A stretch of 64,000 bases of DNA from Flavobacteriales bacterium. Its GTDB lineage: Bacteria; Bacteroidota; Bacteroidia; JACJYZ01. Where the stretch lies: assembly GCA_020635855.1 (NCBI GenBank), contig JACJYZ010000004.1, positions 1 through 64,000 on the forward strand, written 5' to 3'. A program made the position numbers and the translations under genes. Below, in pieces: positions 41,938 through 51,237 of this stretch; the stretch's first letter is position 1; each line of letters opens with the position of its first letter. Below the pieces are notes generated by a model, which did not search any database, was not told where the DNA came from, and saw only the letters and a program-made list of their open reading frames with translations.

Positions 41938-44406
41938 CTAAAACATCACACTCAGGTTACCACGGATACCCAGTTTGGGGATGTTGTCGCCGTGGTCGAG
42001 GTAAGTGAATCGCCTGAACAGGTCGATGCGAATGATCTTGAATATGTTCTCTATCCCCATGCTGGCCTCCAGGTAGGGTTGGCTCAGATCAGACATTCCA
42101 TCGGGGAAAATCAGCACATCCGAATTGGCCCGTTCCAGGCTTCCTACCAACCCTTTGGCAGAAATCACCTCCCGCCATTTCAGTTTTCTGAACAAGGGCA
42201 CGCGGTTGAAAAAGTATCCTTCAAAGTGATGGGTGAGCGTGAGGCTTGCATACTGATCACTCACGAATTCGAAATAGTTCATCATGTTAAAGGCATACTC
42301 GTCGGTGGTGTAAGTCTCATTGCCCTGATGCAATTCCAGCAAGGTATAGGGCAACCGTCCCCATATCTTACCCGCATCCGCGATGTACACGGTATATCCG
42401 AACGGCCCCACATAAAAATAGTGCCTTATATTGAGATTCAGCTTGTGATACCCGTAGTCGCTACCCCACCAATCCTTTACACCCAGTGTGTACTGTAATT
42501 GAATCACCGGGTACTTGGTACCCAGGCTCACGCGGTCCATTTCACCTGATACGAATTTTTCATTGTAGGCGAACCGGGTGTAAAAAGACAGCTCCGTGGT
42601 GGTGATGCGATCCAGGGTGGAACGCGTTCCGTCATTATTAACATACGCGTACTCCAGGCTACCTGCCGGGTAAAATTTTCTGTGTGTCAACGCCAGGCGG
42701 TTCGACAATCCCGGAAACCACTCCACATCGTACGCGCCTTTTGTTTCCTCAATGCGGGTCAGCTGATCGAACGGTGCACGCCGGAATACAGATGCCACAA
42801 TGTTATCGGTACGGAAAGCATTGCTGCTCTGACCGAGTTGCTCCAGGTCGTTTTTGTATGCCATGGAAACCATCTGTCGCGGATGTTTGGCAAAGAGGTA
42901 CCTGAAGCCCCCTCCGTACTTGAAGGATTCATCCTTGAAACCGTAAGCAAGGTATCCGTTGAGTTCGAGCTTGGTGCTGAATTTGTTGCTGGTTCTTCCA
43001 CCGAAACGTACGCGGCTGCCCTCGATGGCATTGAAACTGTAAGTGGTAAAATAGGGTCCCAGTTCGAACAGGCCCCATTTCTTGTAACCGGTCACGAACA
43101 TGGTTACGATGTCTACATAGGTCCGGAATGCCGGAAGGTTTTTAACAGAGTCCACCATCTCGTAGATGCCTTCTTCGGTGGCTGAAAGTTGCTCGTGCCG
43201 TGCATCCTGCCAATAAGCATCATTCTTACCGGTGGCATCATCCGCCACAATAAGGTTATCCGCCGTGTAAAAGCCATCGTCCTTCGGTCGGTTGATTACA
43301 AAGTTCTTATAGGTGGATGTTTTTCTTCCGAAGAATCCCATCGATTTGTCGGTCAGGTTGAAATCCACCACCAGGTTTTCTTTGGTGATCATCCATACAC
43401 TGTCTGCCACCTCTCTGAACTCCTGCTTGATGTACATCTCATCCACATAGTTCAGGTTGGCACCTGCCGCAATTTCCATGTCCACTTCCCGGATGGCGAA
43501 CACCGAATCCACCACCCAAAAGTTCCCAACCATGACCAGTTCCTGCTTGCGCCGTGGCTCAAAAGAAACTTTATAGCATTTGTGCCCGTCGAAGTTGGCG
43601 CTGTCTACGATGTACATTTTATAATACAGCAATGCACTGTTGGCCAAAGGACTCACGAAGTTCTTACCAAACAGCACAATGAAATTGTCATAGATGTTGA
43701 TGTCCTGGTACATATCACCTGTGAACTGCGATACGCTTTCATTCTCGATGCCGGACACCCGGCTGGCTTTGATAAATTCCTTTTGCGAAGTTGGCTTGCT
43801 GCGGTGGTAATAATCCGACAGCGTTTCACTCAGCACCATGGGCAGGTACGGTTTTCCATTCTCGGACGTATCCACCTTATCGAAAACAAAACTGAAAGGC
43901 TTGAATACCCTTCGGTTCCTGAATTTGTCGCTGAAGTTGTTGAGGTCGAATTCGATCTTCGTGTACACTTCGTACTGATAAGCATCCAGCTTTTCCTTGT
44001 TATTGAACTTCTTGTTGGCCAGTATTTTTCTGAGCAACGCATGGGAGGGATTTTCTTCCGGTGCATATACGGTGAATTCCTGCAGGGCGATTTCAGCTGG
44101 ATTGAGTTGAAAGTCGATCACCTGTTTCTTATTCCTTACCACTGCCCTGGTCTGCACAACATACCCAACATAAGAAGCGATAATGGAATCGGTAGGGAAA
44201 TTGGTATTGATGGAATAGCGGCCGTTTTCATCGGTGGTGGTGCCCACCCGGCCGTTCTTGAAAGCCACGTTCACAAAAGGCAATGCTTCCCCGGTTTGCG
44301 CATCGGTGATGCTTCCCGAGATCTCGGTTTGAGCCCTGACCTGGAACGCACACACCACGAGGCCCGCAAATGCAATCAACTTCAGAAATCCGAAATGGCC
44401 TTTCAT
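41938..44406 (-). CDS. DUF5686 outer-membrane protein with carboxypeptidase-like regulatory domain
   Basis: An 822-residue exported protein. After the signal peptide (ending FQVRAQ), residues about 28-110 form a carboxypeptidase-regulatory-like beta-sandwich (ISGSITDAQTGEALPFVNVA, then TTTDENGRYSI). The remainder matches DUF5686: NPSHALLRKILANKKFNN, the YQYEVYTKIEFDLNN segment, SETLSDYYHRSKP, and a C-terminal barrel-like half ending RGNLSVMF. It resembles TonB-receptor-type barrels without a plug. The function of DUF5686 proteins is unknown to me. The start at 44406 is chosen over one 7 codons upstream for its signal peptide. Confidence 0.85.
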   Translation of the reverse strand: MKGHFGFLKLIAFAGLVVCAFQVRAQTEISGSITDAQTGEALPFVNVAFKNGRVGTTTDENGRYSINTNFPTDSIIASYVGYVVQTRAVVRNKKQVIDFQLNPAEIALQEFTVYAPEENPSHALLRKILANKKFNNKEKLDAYQYEVYTKIEFDLNNFSDKFRNRRVFKPFSFVFDKVDTSENGKPYLPMVLSETLSDYYHRSKPTSQKEFIKASRVSGIENESVSQFTGDMYQDINIYDNFIVLFGKNFVSPLANSALLYYKMYIVDSANFDGHKCYKVSFEPRRKQELVMVGNFWVVDSVFAIREVDMEIAAGANLNYVDEMYIKQEFREVADSVWMITKENLVVDFNLTDKSMGFFGRKTSTYKNFVINRPKDDGFYTADNLIVADDATGKNDAYWQDARHEQLSATEEGIYEMVDSVKNLPAFRTYVDIVTMFVTGYKKWGLFELGPYFTTYSFNAIEGSRVRFGGRTSNKFSTKLELNGYLAYGFKDESFKYGGGFRYLFAKHPRQMVSMAYKNDLEQLGQSSNAFRTDNIVASVFRRAPFDQLTRIEETKGAYDVEWFPGLSNRLALTHRKFYPAGSLEYAYVNNDGTRSTLDRITTTELSFYTRFAYNEKFVSGEMDRVSLGTKYPVIQLQYTLGVKDWWGSDYGYHKLNLNIRHYFYVGPFGYTVYIADAGKIWGRLPYTLLELHQGNETYTTDEYAFNMMNYFEFVSDQYASLTLTHHFEGYFFNRVPLFRKLKWREVISAKGLVGSLERANSDVLIFPDGMSDLSQPYLEASMGIENIFKIIRIDLFRRFTYLDHGDNIPKLGIRGNLSVMF

Positions 44407-44510
44407 ACAATCACGTACAACGTGCAATATACCGAATTAAGAACATACATATTCGCGTATGATGTTTACGGATCAAATGCCTGTCACGATTCAGTTATAG
44501 CGGTATTTTT

Positions 44511-45335
44511 TCAGGATGCCGCCTCTTGCTTCCTGTGAACCGCCGCCGAGACCCAGATGCTCACCTGATAAAGGGTCATCAATGGAATGGCCATTAGGAT
44601 CTGACTGGTCACATCCGGAGGGGTTAGAATGGCTGCCAGCGCCAGGTTCACAACAATGGCATGCCGGCGATACTTCCTGAGGAAATCCGGGGTGATCAAA
44701 CCAATCTTGGTCAGAAAATAGACAAGGATGGGCATCTCAAAAACAACACCGGATGAAAGGGTGATCATCACAACGGTGGAGATGAAGGATGTCAGGGTGA
44801 TCTGATTTTGTACCGTTTCACTCACCTGGTAATTGCCCAGGAAATTTACAGACAGCGGTGTGATTACATAGTAGCCGAAAAGGATACCGAGCATAAATAA
44901 AACGGAGCCGTAGAACACAAGCCCCCGGGCATGCCTCTTCTCCTTATTATGAAGTGCCGGTTTGATGAATCTCCATACCTCCCACAGGATGTAAGGGAAT
45001 GCGAGAACAAGTCCGGACGCGAGCGAGACCATGATATGCATGGTGAACTGACCCGACATATCTATGTTGATCAGGTTCAGGTGAAAATCACCGAAGCACA
45101 GGTCATCGGACAAATGAAGCATCTGTGCAAGTTTGCAGAAGAAAACATAGGTAGGAAAATCGGGCTCTTTCGGTGCGAGCAACACCAGATCGAATACGAT
45201 CTGCTTGTAAATAAATGCTACTGCTGCGAAAATAAAAATAGCAGAGAATCCGCGTACCAGGTGCCACCTCAATACTTCGAGGTGATCCAGGAAACTCATT
45301 TCATCCGCACTGTTCTTTTGCACTGTATCACTCAT
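44511..45335 (-). CDS. tatC: Sec-independent protein translocase TatC
   Basis: A 274-residue polytopic protein, the twin-arginine-signal receptor of the Tat translocon. It opens MSFLDHLEVLRWHLVRGFSA (positions 14-33; the conserved LEELR-type motif appears as HLEVLRW). Six membrane segments follow with FPYILWEVWRFIKPALH and FEMPILVYFLTKIGLI, both diagnostic. It lies 11 bases after kdsD and is cotranscribed with it. No tatA gene is in the window. Confidence 0.94.
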   Translation of the reverse strand: MSDTVQKNSADEMSFLDHLEVLRWHLVRGFSAIFIFAAVAFIYKQIVFDLVLLAPKEPDFPTYVFFCKLAQMLHLSDDLCFGDFHLNLINIDMSGQFTMHIMVSLASGLVLAFPYILWEVWRFIKPALHNKEKRHARGLVFYGSVLFMLGILFGYYVITPLSVNFLGNYQVSETVQNQITLTSFISTVVMITLSSGVVFEMPILVYFLTKIGLITPDFLRKYRRHAIVVNLALAAILTPPDVTSQILMAIPLMTLYQVSIWVSAAVHRKQEAAS

Positions 45336-45346
45336 GGCCGCGGTGT

Positions 45347-46393
45347 TTACAAGATGCCCTCCTTCAACAGGTCATGCAGGTGAATCACACCCATGTATCG
45401 GTCATCACTTGCAACCACAAGCTGTGTGATCTGGTGGGCTTCCATCACCCTGAGTGCGGCAATGGCCAGTTCGTCGGGAGCAACCGTTTTGGGGGATGTG
45501 GTCATGATCTGTTGTGCAGTAAGGCCGGACATCTCGCCGCCGCGTTCAAGCATCCGTCGCAGGTCACCATCGGTGATGATTCCCAACAAACGATCATTTT
45601 CAACCACTGCAGTCATTCCCAACCGCTTCCCGGAAATTTCAAGGATCACCTTCCGGATGTCATCGGAAGGTGCCACCATAGGTTTCTCATTTTGTTTATA
45701 AAGGTCGTCCACCCGCAGGTATAGCTTCTTGCCAAGTGCGCCTCCAGGGTGCAGGTGTGCAAAATCGTCCTGTGTGAATCCGCGACACTCCAGCAGACAA
45801 ACGGCCAATGCATCTCCCAATGCCAACTGGGCGGTGGTGCTGGAAGTAGGCGCCAGGTTGTTGGGGCAAGCTTCCGTTTCCACGGTTGCATCCAGTACGA
45901 GATCTGCTTCCCTGGCAAGGTACGAATCGGTATTGCCTACGATGGCTACAAGTTTATGACCACGCGCCTTTACCAGTGGAACCAGGGCTTTGATCTCTGG
46001 GGTTTGCCCGCTTTTTGAAAGACACACCACGATGTCATCTTCCTGCACAATCCCCAGATCTCCGTGGATGGCATCCGCTGCATGCATAAATATGGCCGGG
46101 CTTCCTGTTGAATTGAACGTAGCTACAATCTTACCGGCAATGTGTGCGCTTTTGCCAATTCCCGTAACCACAACCCTGCCACTGGCGTTCAATATCAGAT
46201 CAACACAGGCGGCAAAGTCGCTGTTCAGGCGGGGTATCAATCCGGTAACAGCTGCAGCCTCCATGTGCAATGCGTTTTTTGCGATCGTGATTATTTCTTG
46301 TGAAGATTTCAAAAAAAATTTGGTATTGAAATAACAATTATTGTTACCTTTAAAAAGCGGGGCTGGAAGTTGGTTTATGTGATTTTTTTTCAT
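45347..46393 (-). CDS. kdsD: Arabinose-5-phosphate isomerase (KdsD/KpsF family)
   Basis: A 348-residue SIS-CBS protein that makes D-arabinose 5-phosphate, precursor of Kdo in LPS. SIS domain: VVVTGIGKSAHIAGKIVATF, then IFMHAADAIHGDLGIV with the catalytic histidine, and VVCLSKSGQTPEIKA. Two CBS domains follow (TAVVENDRLLGIITDGDLRR; LVVASDDRYMGVIHLHDL). The first 28 residues are atypical; the family homology begins near LKSSQEIITIAK, where a TTG could serve as start (about 46309). The annotated ATG lies opposite the start of recQ, so the true start is uncertain. Confidence 0.92.
   Translation of the reverse strand: MKKNHINQLPAPLFKGNNNCYFNTKFFLKSSQEIITIAKNALHMEAAAVTGLIPRLNSDFAACVDLILNASGRVVVTGIGKSAHIAGKIVATFNSTGSPAIFMHAADAIHGDLGIVQEDDIVVCLSKSGQTPEIKALVPLVKARGHKLVAIVGNTDSYLAREADLVLDATVETEACPNNLAPTSSTTAQLALGDALAVCLLECRGFTQDDFAHLHPGGALGKKLYLRVDDLYKQNEKPMVAPSDDIRKVILEISGKRLGMTAVVENDRLLGIITDGDLRRMLERGGEMSGLTAQQIMTTSPKTVAPDELAIAALRVMEAHQITQLVVASDDRYMGVIHLHDLLKEGIL
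46319..46352 (+). promoter_or_regulatory. Promoter of recQ (-33 TTTGG, -7 TACCTTTA)
   Basis: TTTGG at 46319-46323 and TACCTTTA at 46345-46352 are 21 bases apart, a good spacing for Bacteroidota promoters. The box lies 39 bases before the recQ ATG at 46392. It falls inside the divergent kdsD reading frame if that gene starts at 46393. Confidence 0.6.
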
Positions 46394-48620
46394 GGCAAAT
46401 GTATCTAATTTTAATCAAATGAATGGCCGGACAACGGTGGAGTCGCCCTCACTGAATCATTACCTGAAGAAGTTTTTCGGATTCGATCAATTCAAAGGCC
46501 ACCAGGAAGAAATCGTTCGTAACGTACTGGAAGGCCGCGATACGTTTGTGATTATGCCCACCGGGGGAGGCAAATCCCTCTGCTACCAGCTCCCCGCCCT
46601 GATGTCGGAAGGAACCGGCATCGTAATTTCTCCGCTGATTGCCCTGATGAAGAACCAGGTAGATTCCCTGCGGAATTTCGGCACCGACGACGGCATTGCA
46701 CACTTTCTCAATTCTTCCCTTTCCAAGCAGGAAATAGAACAGGTAAAGTCTGACATCCGCCTTGGAAAAACCAAGCTGCTGTATGTAGCACCCGAATCCC
46801 TGACCAAGGAAGAGAATGTACGGTTTCTCCACGAGATCCGCATTTCCTTCTTCGCCATTGACGAGGCGCATTGCATTTCTGAATGGGGTCATGACTTCCG
46901 GCCTGAGTACCGCCGCCTCCGTCCCATCATCGAGCAAATCGGGAAAGTACCCATCATCGCACTCACCGCAACCGCAACACCCAAAGTGCAACAGGACATC
47001 CAGAAGAACCTGGGGATGCTGCAGGCGAACGTATTCAAGTCGTCATTCAACCGAAGCAACCTGTACTATGAAGTGCGCCCGAAGGTGAACGTCACCAAGG
47101 AGATCATCAAGTACATCAAAAGCCACCCCGGTAAATCCGGTATTGTATACTGCCTGAGCCGGAAGAAGGTGGAAGAGCTCGCCCAATTGCTTGTGGTGAA
47201 TGGCATCAAGGCGCTGCCTTATCACGCCGGCCTGGATTCTTCTGTGCGTGCTTCTCACCAGGATCAGTTTCTAATGGAAGAAGCCGATGTGATCGTTGCC
47301 ACCATTGCTTTCGGGATGGGTATCGACAAACCCGACGTGCGTTTCGTGATTCACCACGACATCCCCAAAAGCCTGGAAAGCTATTACCAGGAAACCGGCA
47401 GGGCCGGACGCGACGGACGCGAAGGCAATTGTGTGGCCTTCTATAGCTACAACGACATTTTGAAGCTGCAGAAGTTCATGAAAGGCAAACCCGTGGCCGA
47501 ACAGGAAATCGGCAAGCAGCTGCTGCTCGAAACCATGGCCTACGTGGAATCGTCGCTCTGCCGCCGCAAAACCCTGCTCCACTATTTCGGGGAGACCTAT
47601 AAGGAAGAGACCTGCGGCAATTGCGACAACTGCCTCAACCCGAAGGAAAAGTTCGAAGGCAAAGACAGCGTCGTGTTGCTGATCGACGCCATCCTGTCCG
47701 TCAAGGAAAAGTTCAAGCAACGCCACGTGATCAATGTGCTGACCGGTAAGGCTTCCACCACGGTCAAATCTTATAAACACAACGAACTTCCGTGTTTTTC
47801 AAAAGGGGATTTTGAAGATGAAAAATACTGGAGTGCCGTCATCCGACAATCCCTGGTGGCCGGATTCCTCACGAAAGACATCGAGAACTACGGCATCCTG
47901 AAGGTAAGCCCGAAAGGACGTGAATATCTTGAGAACCCCGCTTCCATCATGCTGTCGCGCGACCATGAATATGAAGAGGAAGACCTCGAGGATGCAACAG
48001 GCGGTGGCATTCAAAAAAGCGGAACCGTTGACGAATCCTTGTTCGGCATGCTGAAAGACCTTAGGCGTACCATCGCCCGCGAAAAGAAACTACCGCCGTT
48101 TGTGATTTTCCAGGATCCGTCCCTCGAAGACATGGCCATCCAGTACCCGATCTCCATGGAGGAACTGACCAATATTGCGGGTGTAGGAAGCGGTAAAGCC
48201 ATACGATTCGGAAAACCGTTCCTCACCCTCATCGACCGGTACGTCAAAGAAAACAGCATTGAAAGACCGACCGACCTGGTGATCAAGTCGGTGGTGAATA
48301 AATCCGGACTGAAAGTTCACATCATCCAGAACATCGACCGGAAACTTCCTTTCCATGATATCGCCAGCGCCAAAGGCATCACACCTGAAGCCCTGCTGCA
48401 CGAAGTGGAAACGATTGTCTTCTCCGGCACCAAACTCGACCTGGATTATCACATCAACGATATGGTGGATGAGGAAAAACAGGACATCCTGATCGAATAC
48501 TTCCAGGAAGCGGAAACCGACAGCATTGAAGCGGCCTTGGATGAACTCAAGGATGAGGATTTCACCGAAGAGGAAGTCCGGCTTGTTCGGATCAAATTCC
48601 TATCGGAATTCGGAAACTAA
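46392..48620 (+). CDS. recQ: ATP-dependent DNA helicase RecQ
   Basis: A 742-residue 3'-5' helicase for recombination and fork repair. Helicase motifs: I PTGGGKSLCYQLPA (about 55-68), II DEAHCISEWGHDFRPEYR, III ALTATATPKVQQDI, V ATIAFGMGIDKPDVR and VI YYQETGRAGRDGR. The zinc site has a cysteine in SSLCRRK followed by CGNCDNC. The RQC domain (about 420-520) and an HRDC domain (about 545-620, PPFVIFQDPSLEDMA) follow, then a C-terminal extension. Length is somewhat above E. coli RecQ, due to this tail. The 3' end overlaps the convergent M20 gene by four bases. Confidence 0.95.
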   Translation: MANVSNFNQMNGRTTVESPSLNHYLKKFFGFDQFKGHQEEIVRNVLEGRDTFVIMPTGGGKSLCYQLPALMSEGTGIVISPLIALMKNQVDSLRNFGTDDGIAHFLNSSLSKQEIEQVKSDIRLGKTKLLYVAPESLTKEENVRFLHEIRISFFAIDEAHCISEWGHDFRPEYRRLRPIIEQIGKVPIIALTATATPKVQQDIQKNLGMLQANVFKSSFNRSNLYYEVRPKVNVTKEIIKYIKSHPGKSGIVYCLSRKKVEELAQLLVVNGIKALPYHAGLDSSVRASHQDQFLMEEADVIVATIAFGMGIDKPDVRFVIHHDIPKSLESYYQETGRAGRDGREGNCVAFYSYNDILKLQKFMKGKPVAEQEIGKQLLLETMAYVESSLCRRKTLLHYFGETYKEETCGNCDNCLNPKEKFEGKDSVVLLIDAILSVKEKFKQRHVINVLTGKASTTVKSYKHNELPCFSKGDFEDEKYWSAVIRQSLVAGFLTKDIENYGILKVSPKGREYLENPASIMLSRDHEYEEEDLEDATGGGIQKSGTVDESLFGMLKDLRRTIAREKKLPPFVIFQDPSLEDMAIQYPISMEELTNIAGVGSGKAIRFGKPFLTLIDRYVKENSIERPTDLVIKSVVNKSGLKVHIIQNIDRKLPFHDIASAKGITPEALLHEVETIVFSGTKLDLDYHINDMVDEEKQDILIEYFQEAETDSIEAALDELKDEDFTEEEVRLVRIKFLSEFGN

Positions 48621-49813
48621 TCTTCGGTTGCCAGTTCCTGTAACGCCAACCAGGCCATCAGCCCCGAACTTGTTTCAAGCGCCGATTCATCAATGTCAAA
48701 GGTGGAGGTGTGTATCTGGGATGTGATCCCCTTTTCCACATTGCCCGTTCCCATCCGATAAAAGCAGGTATCTGCTACTTGTGAATAAAAGGAAAAATCT
48801 TCTGAAGTCATCCGCAACGGCAGATGAATCACGTTGTCTTTTCCCAGGAATTTCTGCGCCCATGCCATGGCACGTTGTGTCAGTCGCTCGTGGTTCATCA
48901 AACACGGATAGCCTTTTTCCACACGAAAATCACAACTGCCACCCATGGAGGCCGCAAGGGACTCACCGAGTTGCACCATCTTCTGATGCGCTTCGGTACG
49001 CCATGTTTCGTTCATTGTTCGGAACGTTCCTTCCATCTTTACTTCATCCGGGATCACATTGGTGGCCCCATCCGCAATCACTTTCCCGATGGATAAAACC
49101 GTTGGTATCGCAGGCGGTGCCTGGCGGCTCACCAGTTGCTGCAGGGCCACGATCAGGTGCGCACCGATCAGCACGGGATCCACATTCAGGTTCGGCATGG
49201 CACCGTGGCCACCCTTGCCTTTCACGGTGATAAACAATTCATCTGCGGAAGCCATGTACTGGCCGGGACGGAATCCTACTTTTCCTGCAGGTATGTCCGG
49301 CTGCACGTGTTGGCCGAACATGGCATCGGGCCTGGGGTTCTCCAATGCACCTTCTTTGATCATCAAGGAAGCACCACCGGGCAGCTTTTCTTCACCGGGC
49401 TGAAAAATCAATTTCACCGTTCCTTCAAATTCATCCTTTAAGGCCAGCAGAATGCGGGCGCTTGCCAGTACGCTCGACGTATGCACATCATGTCCGCACG
49501 CATGCATCACACCTTCGTTGGCAGACACGTAGGGTACCTTGTTCTCTTCACGGATGGGAAGGGCATCGATGTCGGCACGCAGGGCAACGGTTTTCTTCGA
49601 GGGGTTCTTCCCTTCAATCAACGCCACGATTCCCGTTTTCACAAAGCCATCTTTGAACGGAATGCCCCATTGCTTCAGCGTTTCTTTGATATAGGCAGAA
49701 GTCTCAAATTCCTCGAACGAAAGTTCGGGATGTGCATGCAGGTGGCGGCGGATGGCCACCGTATCTGCCAGGTATTCCTTCGCCAGCCGGCGGATCTGTT
49801 CTTGTTCGGACAT
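48617..49813 (-). CDS. M20-family amidohydrolase
   Basis: A 398-residue metal-dependent amidohydrolase of the IAA-amino-acid hydrolase/carboxypeptidase type. Marks: AIRRHLHAHPELSFEEFET near the N-terminus, the metal ligands in MHACGHDVHTSS (about 102-113), FQPGEEKLPGGASLM with the catalytic glutamate, and GHGAMPNLNVDPV in the lid domain. It would remove acyl groups from N-acyl or N-benzoyl amino acids; the substrate is open. No signal peptide. The start at 49813 is preferred because a perfect -7 box lies just four bases upstream. Confidence 0.9.
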   Translation of the reverse strand: MSEQEQIRRLAKEYLADTVAIRRHLHAHPELSFEEFETSAYIKETLKQWGIPFKDGFVKTGIVALIEGKNPSKKTVALRADIDALPIREENKVPYVSANEGVMHACGHDVHTSSVLASARILLALKDEFEGTVKLIFQPGEEKLPGGASLMIKEGALENPRPDAMFGQHVQPDIPAGKVGFRPGQYMASADELFITVKGKGGHGAMPNLNVDPVLIGAHLIVALQQLVSRQAPPAIPTVLSIGKVIADGATNVIPDEVKMEGTFRTMNETWRTEAHQKMVQLGESLAASMGGSCDFRVEKGYPCLMNHERLTQRAMAWAQKFLGKDNVIHLPLRMTSEDFSFYSQVADTCFYRMGTGNVEKGITSQIHTSTFDIDESALETSSGLMAWLALQELATED

Positions 49814-49817
49814 GTTG

Positions 49818-49825
49818 CAAAGATA
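49818..49825 (-). promoter_or_regulatory. -7 promoter box (TATCTTTG) abutting the amidohydrolase start
   Basis: Exact TAnnTTTG match on the minus strand. Only CAAC (four bases) separates it from the ATG, so the transcript would begin at or next to the start codon. Confidence 0.65.
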
Positions 49826-49944
49826 GTAGTTAGTCGTTAGTCCATAGTCGTAAGCTGAGCACAGCTCCATACAAACATGTAAAATCCAATATCCTGCCGG
49901 CCACTGATTACTTTTTCCTAAGTTTGTCTTCAACCCCACCCACT

Positions 49945-51015
49945 ATGAAAAAAATCATTCACCTGCTGGTATGCATGGCCATGCCTTTTGCACTACTGGC
50001 TCAGCAAGAAACAGAACCGATGAAAAACGTGGCGCTTGTGATCCATGGCGGTGCAGGCACCCTCCTGCGCGAACACATGACTGATTCAATGGAAAACGCC
50101 TTCAGGGAGAAACTCACCGAAGCATTGAAAACCGGATATGATGTCTTGCAGAAAGGCGGCAGCAGCCTGGACGCCGTGGAGCAGACCATTCATGTGATGG
50201 AAGAAAGTCCGCTCTTCAACGCAGGCAAAGGCGCCGTTTTCACCAATGCCGGCACCAACGAACTGGACGCCTCCATCATGGACGGAAAAACAGGAATGGC
50301 AGGCGCCGTAGCCGGTGTTCGCCGCATCAAAAGTCCGATCAGCGCCGCCCGGAAGGTCATGGAAGCTTCACCGCATGTGATGATGACGGGCAGCGGAGCG
50401 GAAACATTTGCCAAACAACAGGGACTGGACATGGTGGATACCAACTATTTCTACACCGAGAAAAGATACCGGCAACTGCTGCGCATGAAGGAGGAAGAAG
50501 CCAACCAACAGAAAGACGGAGACAAAGGCATGGCCCCCCTCGATGTGGAATTCGACGAGAAGTGGAGCGGCAACCCTGAGGACAACGGCGACCGGAAGTT
50601 CGGCACCGTGGGATGTGTGGCACTGGACGTGAACGGCAACCTGGCGGCGGGCACTTCAACCGGCGGTATGACCAATAAACGCTTCGGCCGGGTGGGCGAT
50701 TCTCCCATCATCGGGGCAGGTACCTATGCCAACAACGCCACCTGCGGGGTTTCCTCCACAGGTCATGGGGAGTACTTCATCCGAAACGTGGTTGCTTACG
50801 ACATAGCTGCCTTGATGGACTACAAAGACATGACCCTGCAACAAGCTGCGGAAGAAGTCATCCTGAAAAAATTACCGGCCATCGGCGGTACAGGCGGTGT
50901 GGTGGCATTGGACGCCAAAGGCAACGTGGCCATGACGTTCAACACACCCGGTATGTACAGGGGCTATATCACCCGCGATGGGCAGGTGGTGGTGAAAATA
51001 TTTTCGGGGGAGTAG
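49945..51015 (+). CDS. Isoaspartyl peptidase / L-asparaginase (Ntn hydrolase)
   Basis: A 356-residue exported protein of the plant-type asparaginase family. A signal peptide (1-19, ending LLAQ) precedes VALVIHGGAGTLL. The enzyme cuts itself before the threonine in KFGTVGCVALDVNG (about residue 215), which then is the nucleophile; GTSTGGMTNKRFGRVGDSPI and GTGGVVALD are further family marks. It hydrolyses isoaspartyl dipeptides and L-asparagine in the periplasm. A low-complexity charged insert (about 175-205) precedes the cleavage site, as in relatives. The start at 49945 is chosen over one seven codons upstream because of the signal peptide. Confidence 0.92.
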   Translation: MKKIIHLLVCMAMPFALLAQQETEPMKNVALVIHGGAGTLLREHMTDSMENAFREKLTEALKTGYDVLQKGGSSLDAVEQTIHVMEESPLFNAGKGAVFTNAGTNELDASIMDGKTGMAGAVAGVRRIKSPISAARKVMEASPHVMMTGSGAETFAKQQGLDMVDTNYFYTEKRYRQLLRMKEEEANQQKDGDKGMAPLDVEFDEKWSGNPEDNGDRKFGTVGCVALDVNGNLAAGTSTGGMTNKRFGRVGDSPIIGAGTYANNATCGVSSTGHGEYFIRNVVAYDIAALMDYKDMTLQQAAEEVILKKLPAIGGTGGVVALDAKGNVAMTFNTPGMYRGYITRDGQVVVKIFSGE

Positions 51016-51022
51016 AAGGGAT

Positions 51023-51219
51023 GCCACAAAGGCGCGAAGACACAAAGAAAGGATGTTTCCGGGACTGGGTGTCTTAAGAATGTGTCGTTAAAAATTTTTC
51101 TCAACTATTTCCGATTGTCAACATTGCACCAACAACCGGCAGTGGTTCCTGTTGTCCTTCCAAAGGGTCTTGCTCTTACCCTTAATACCCTGCCCTTTGT
51201 GTCTTCGCGCCTTTGTGGC
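51023..51219. repeat. 197-base element with perfect 25-base terminal inverted repeats
   Basis: The left arm (51023-51047, starting GCCACAAAGGCGCGAAGACA) is the exact reverse complement of the right arm (51195-51219, starting CTTTGTGTCTTCGCGCCTTT): 25 of 25 bases. The interior of about 147 bases has no gene. It occupies the whole gap between the asparaginase and tyrS genes. A diverged relative lies near 41786-41866. It could be a miniature transposable element or a REP-like structure. Confidence 0.85.
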
Positions 51220-51237
51220 AAAAACACATTTGGTCAC

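Noticed and set aside
43189..44538. Long plus-strand open frame opposite the DUF5686 gene (449 codons)
   Set aside because: It is antisense to a gene with clear family motifs, signal peptide and codon pattern, and its translation shows no domain or sensible composition.
51023..51219. Insertion sequence
   Set aside because: The element is under 200 bases and encodes no transposase; at most it is a non-autonomous relative.
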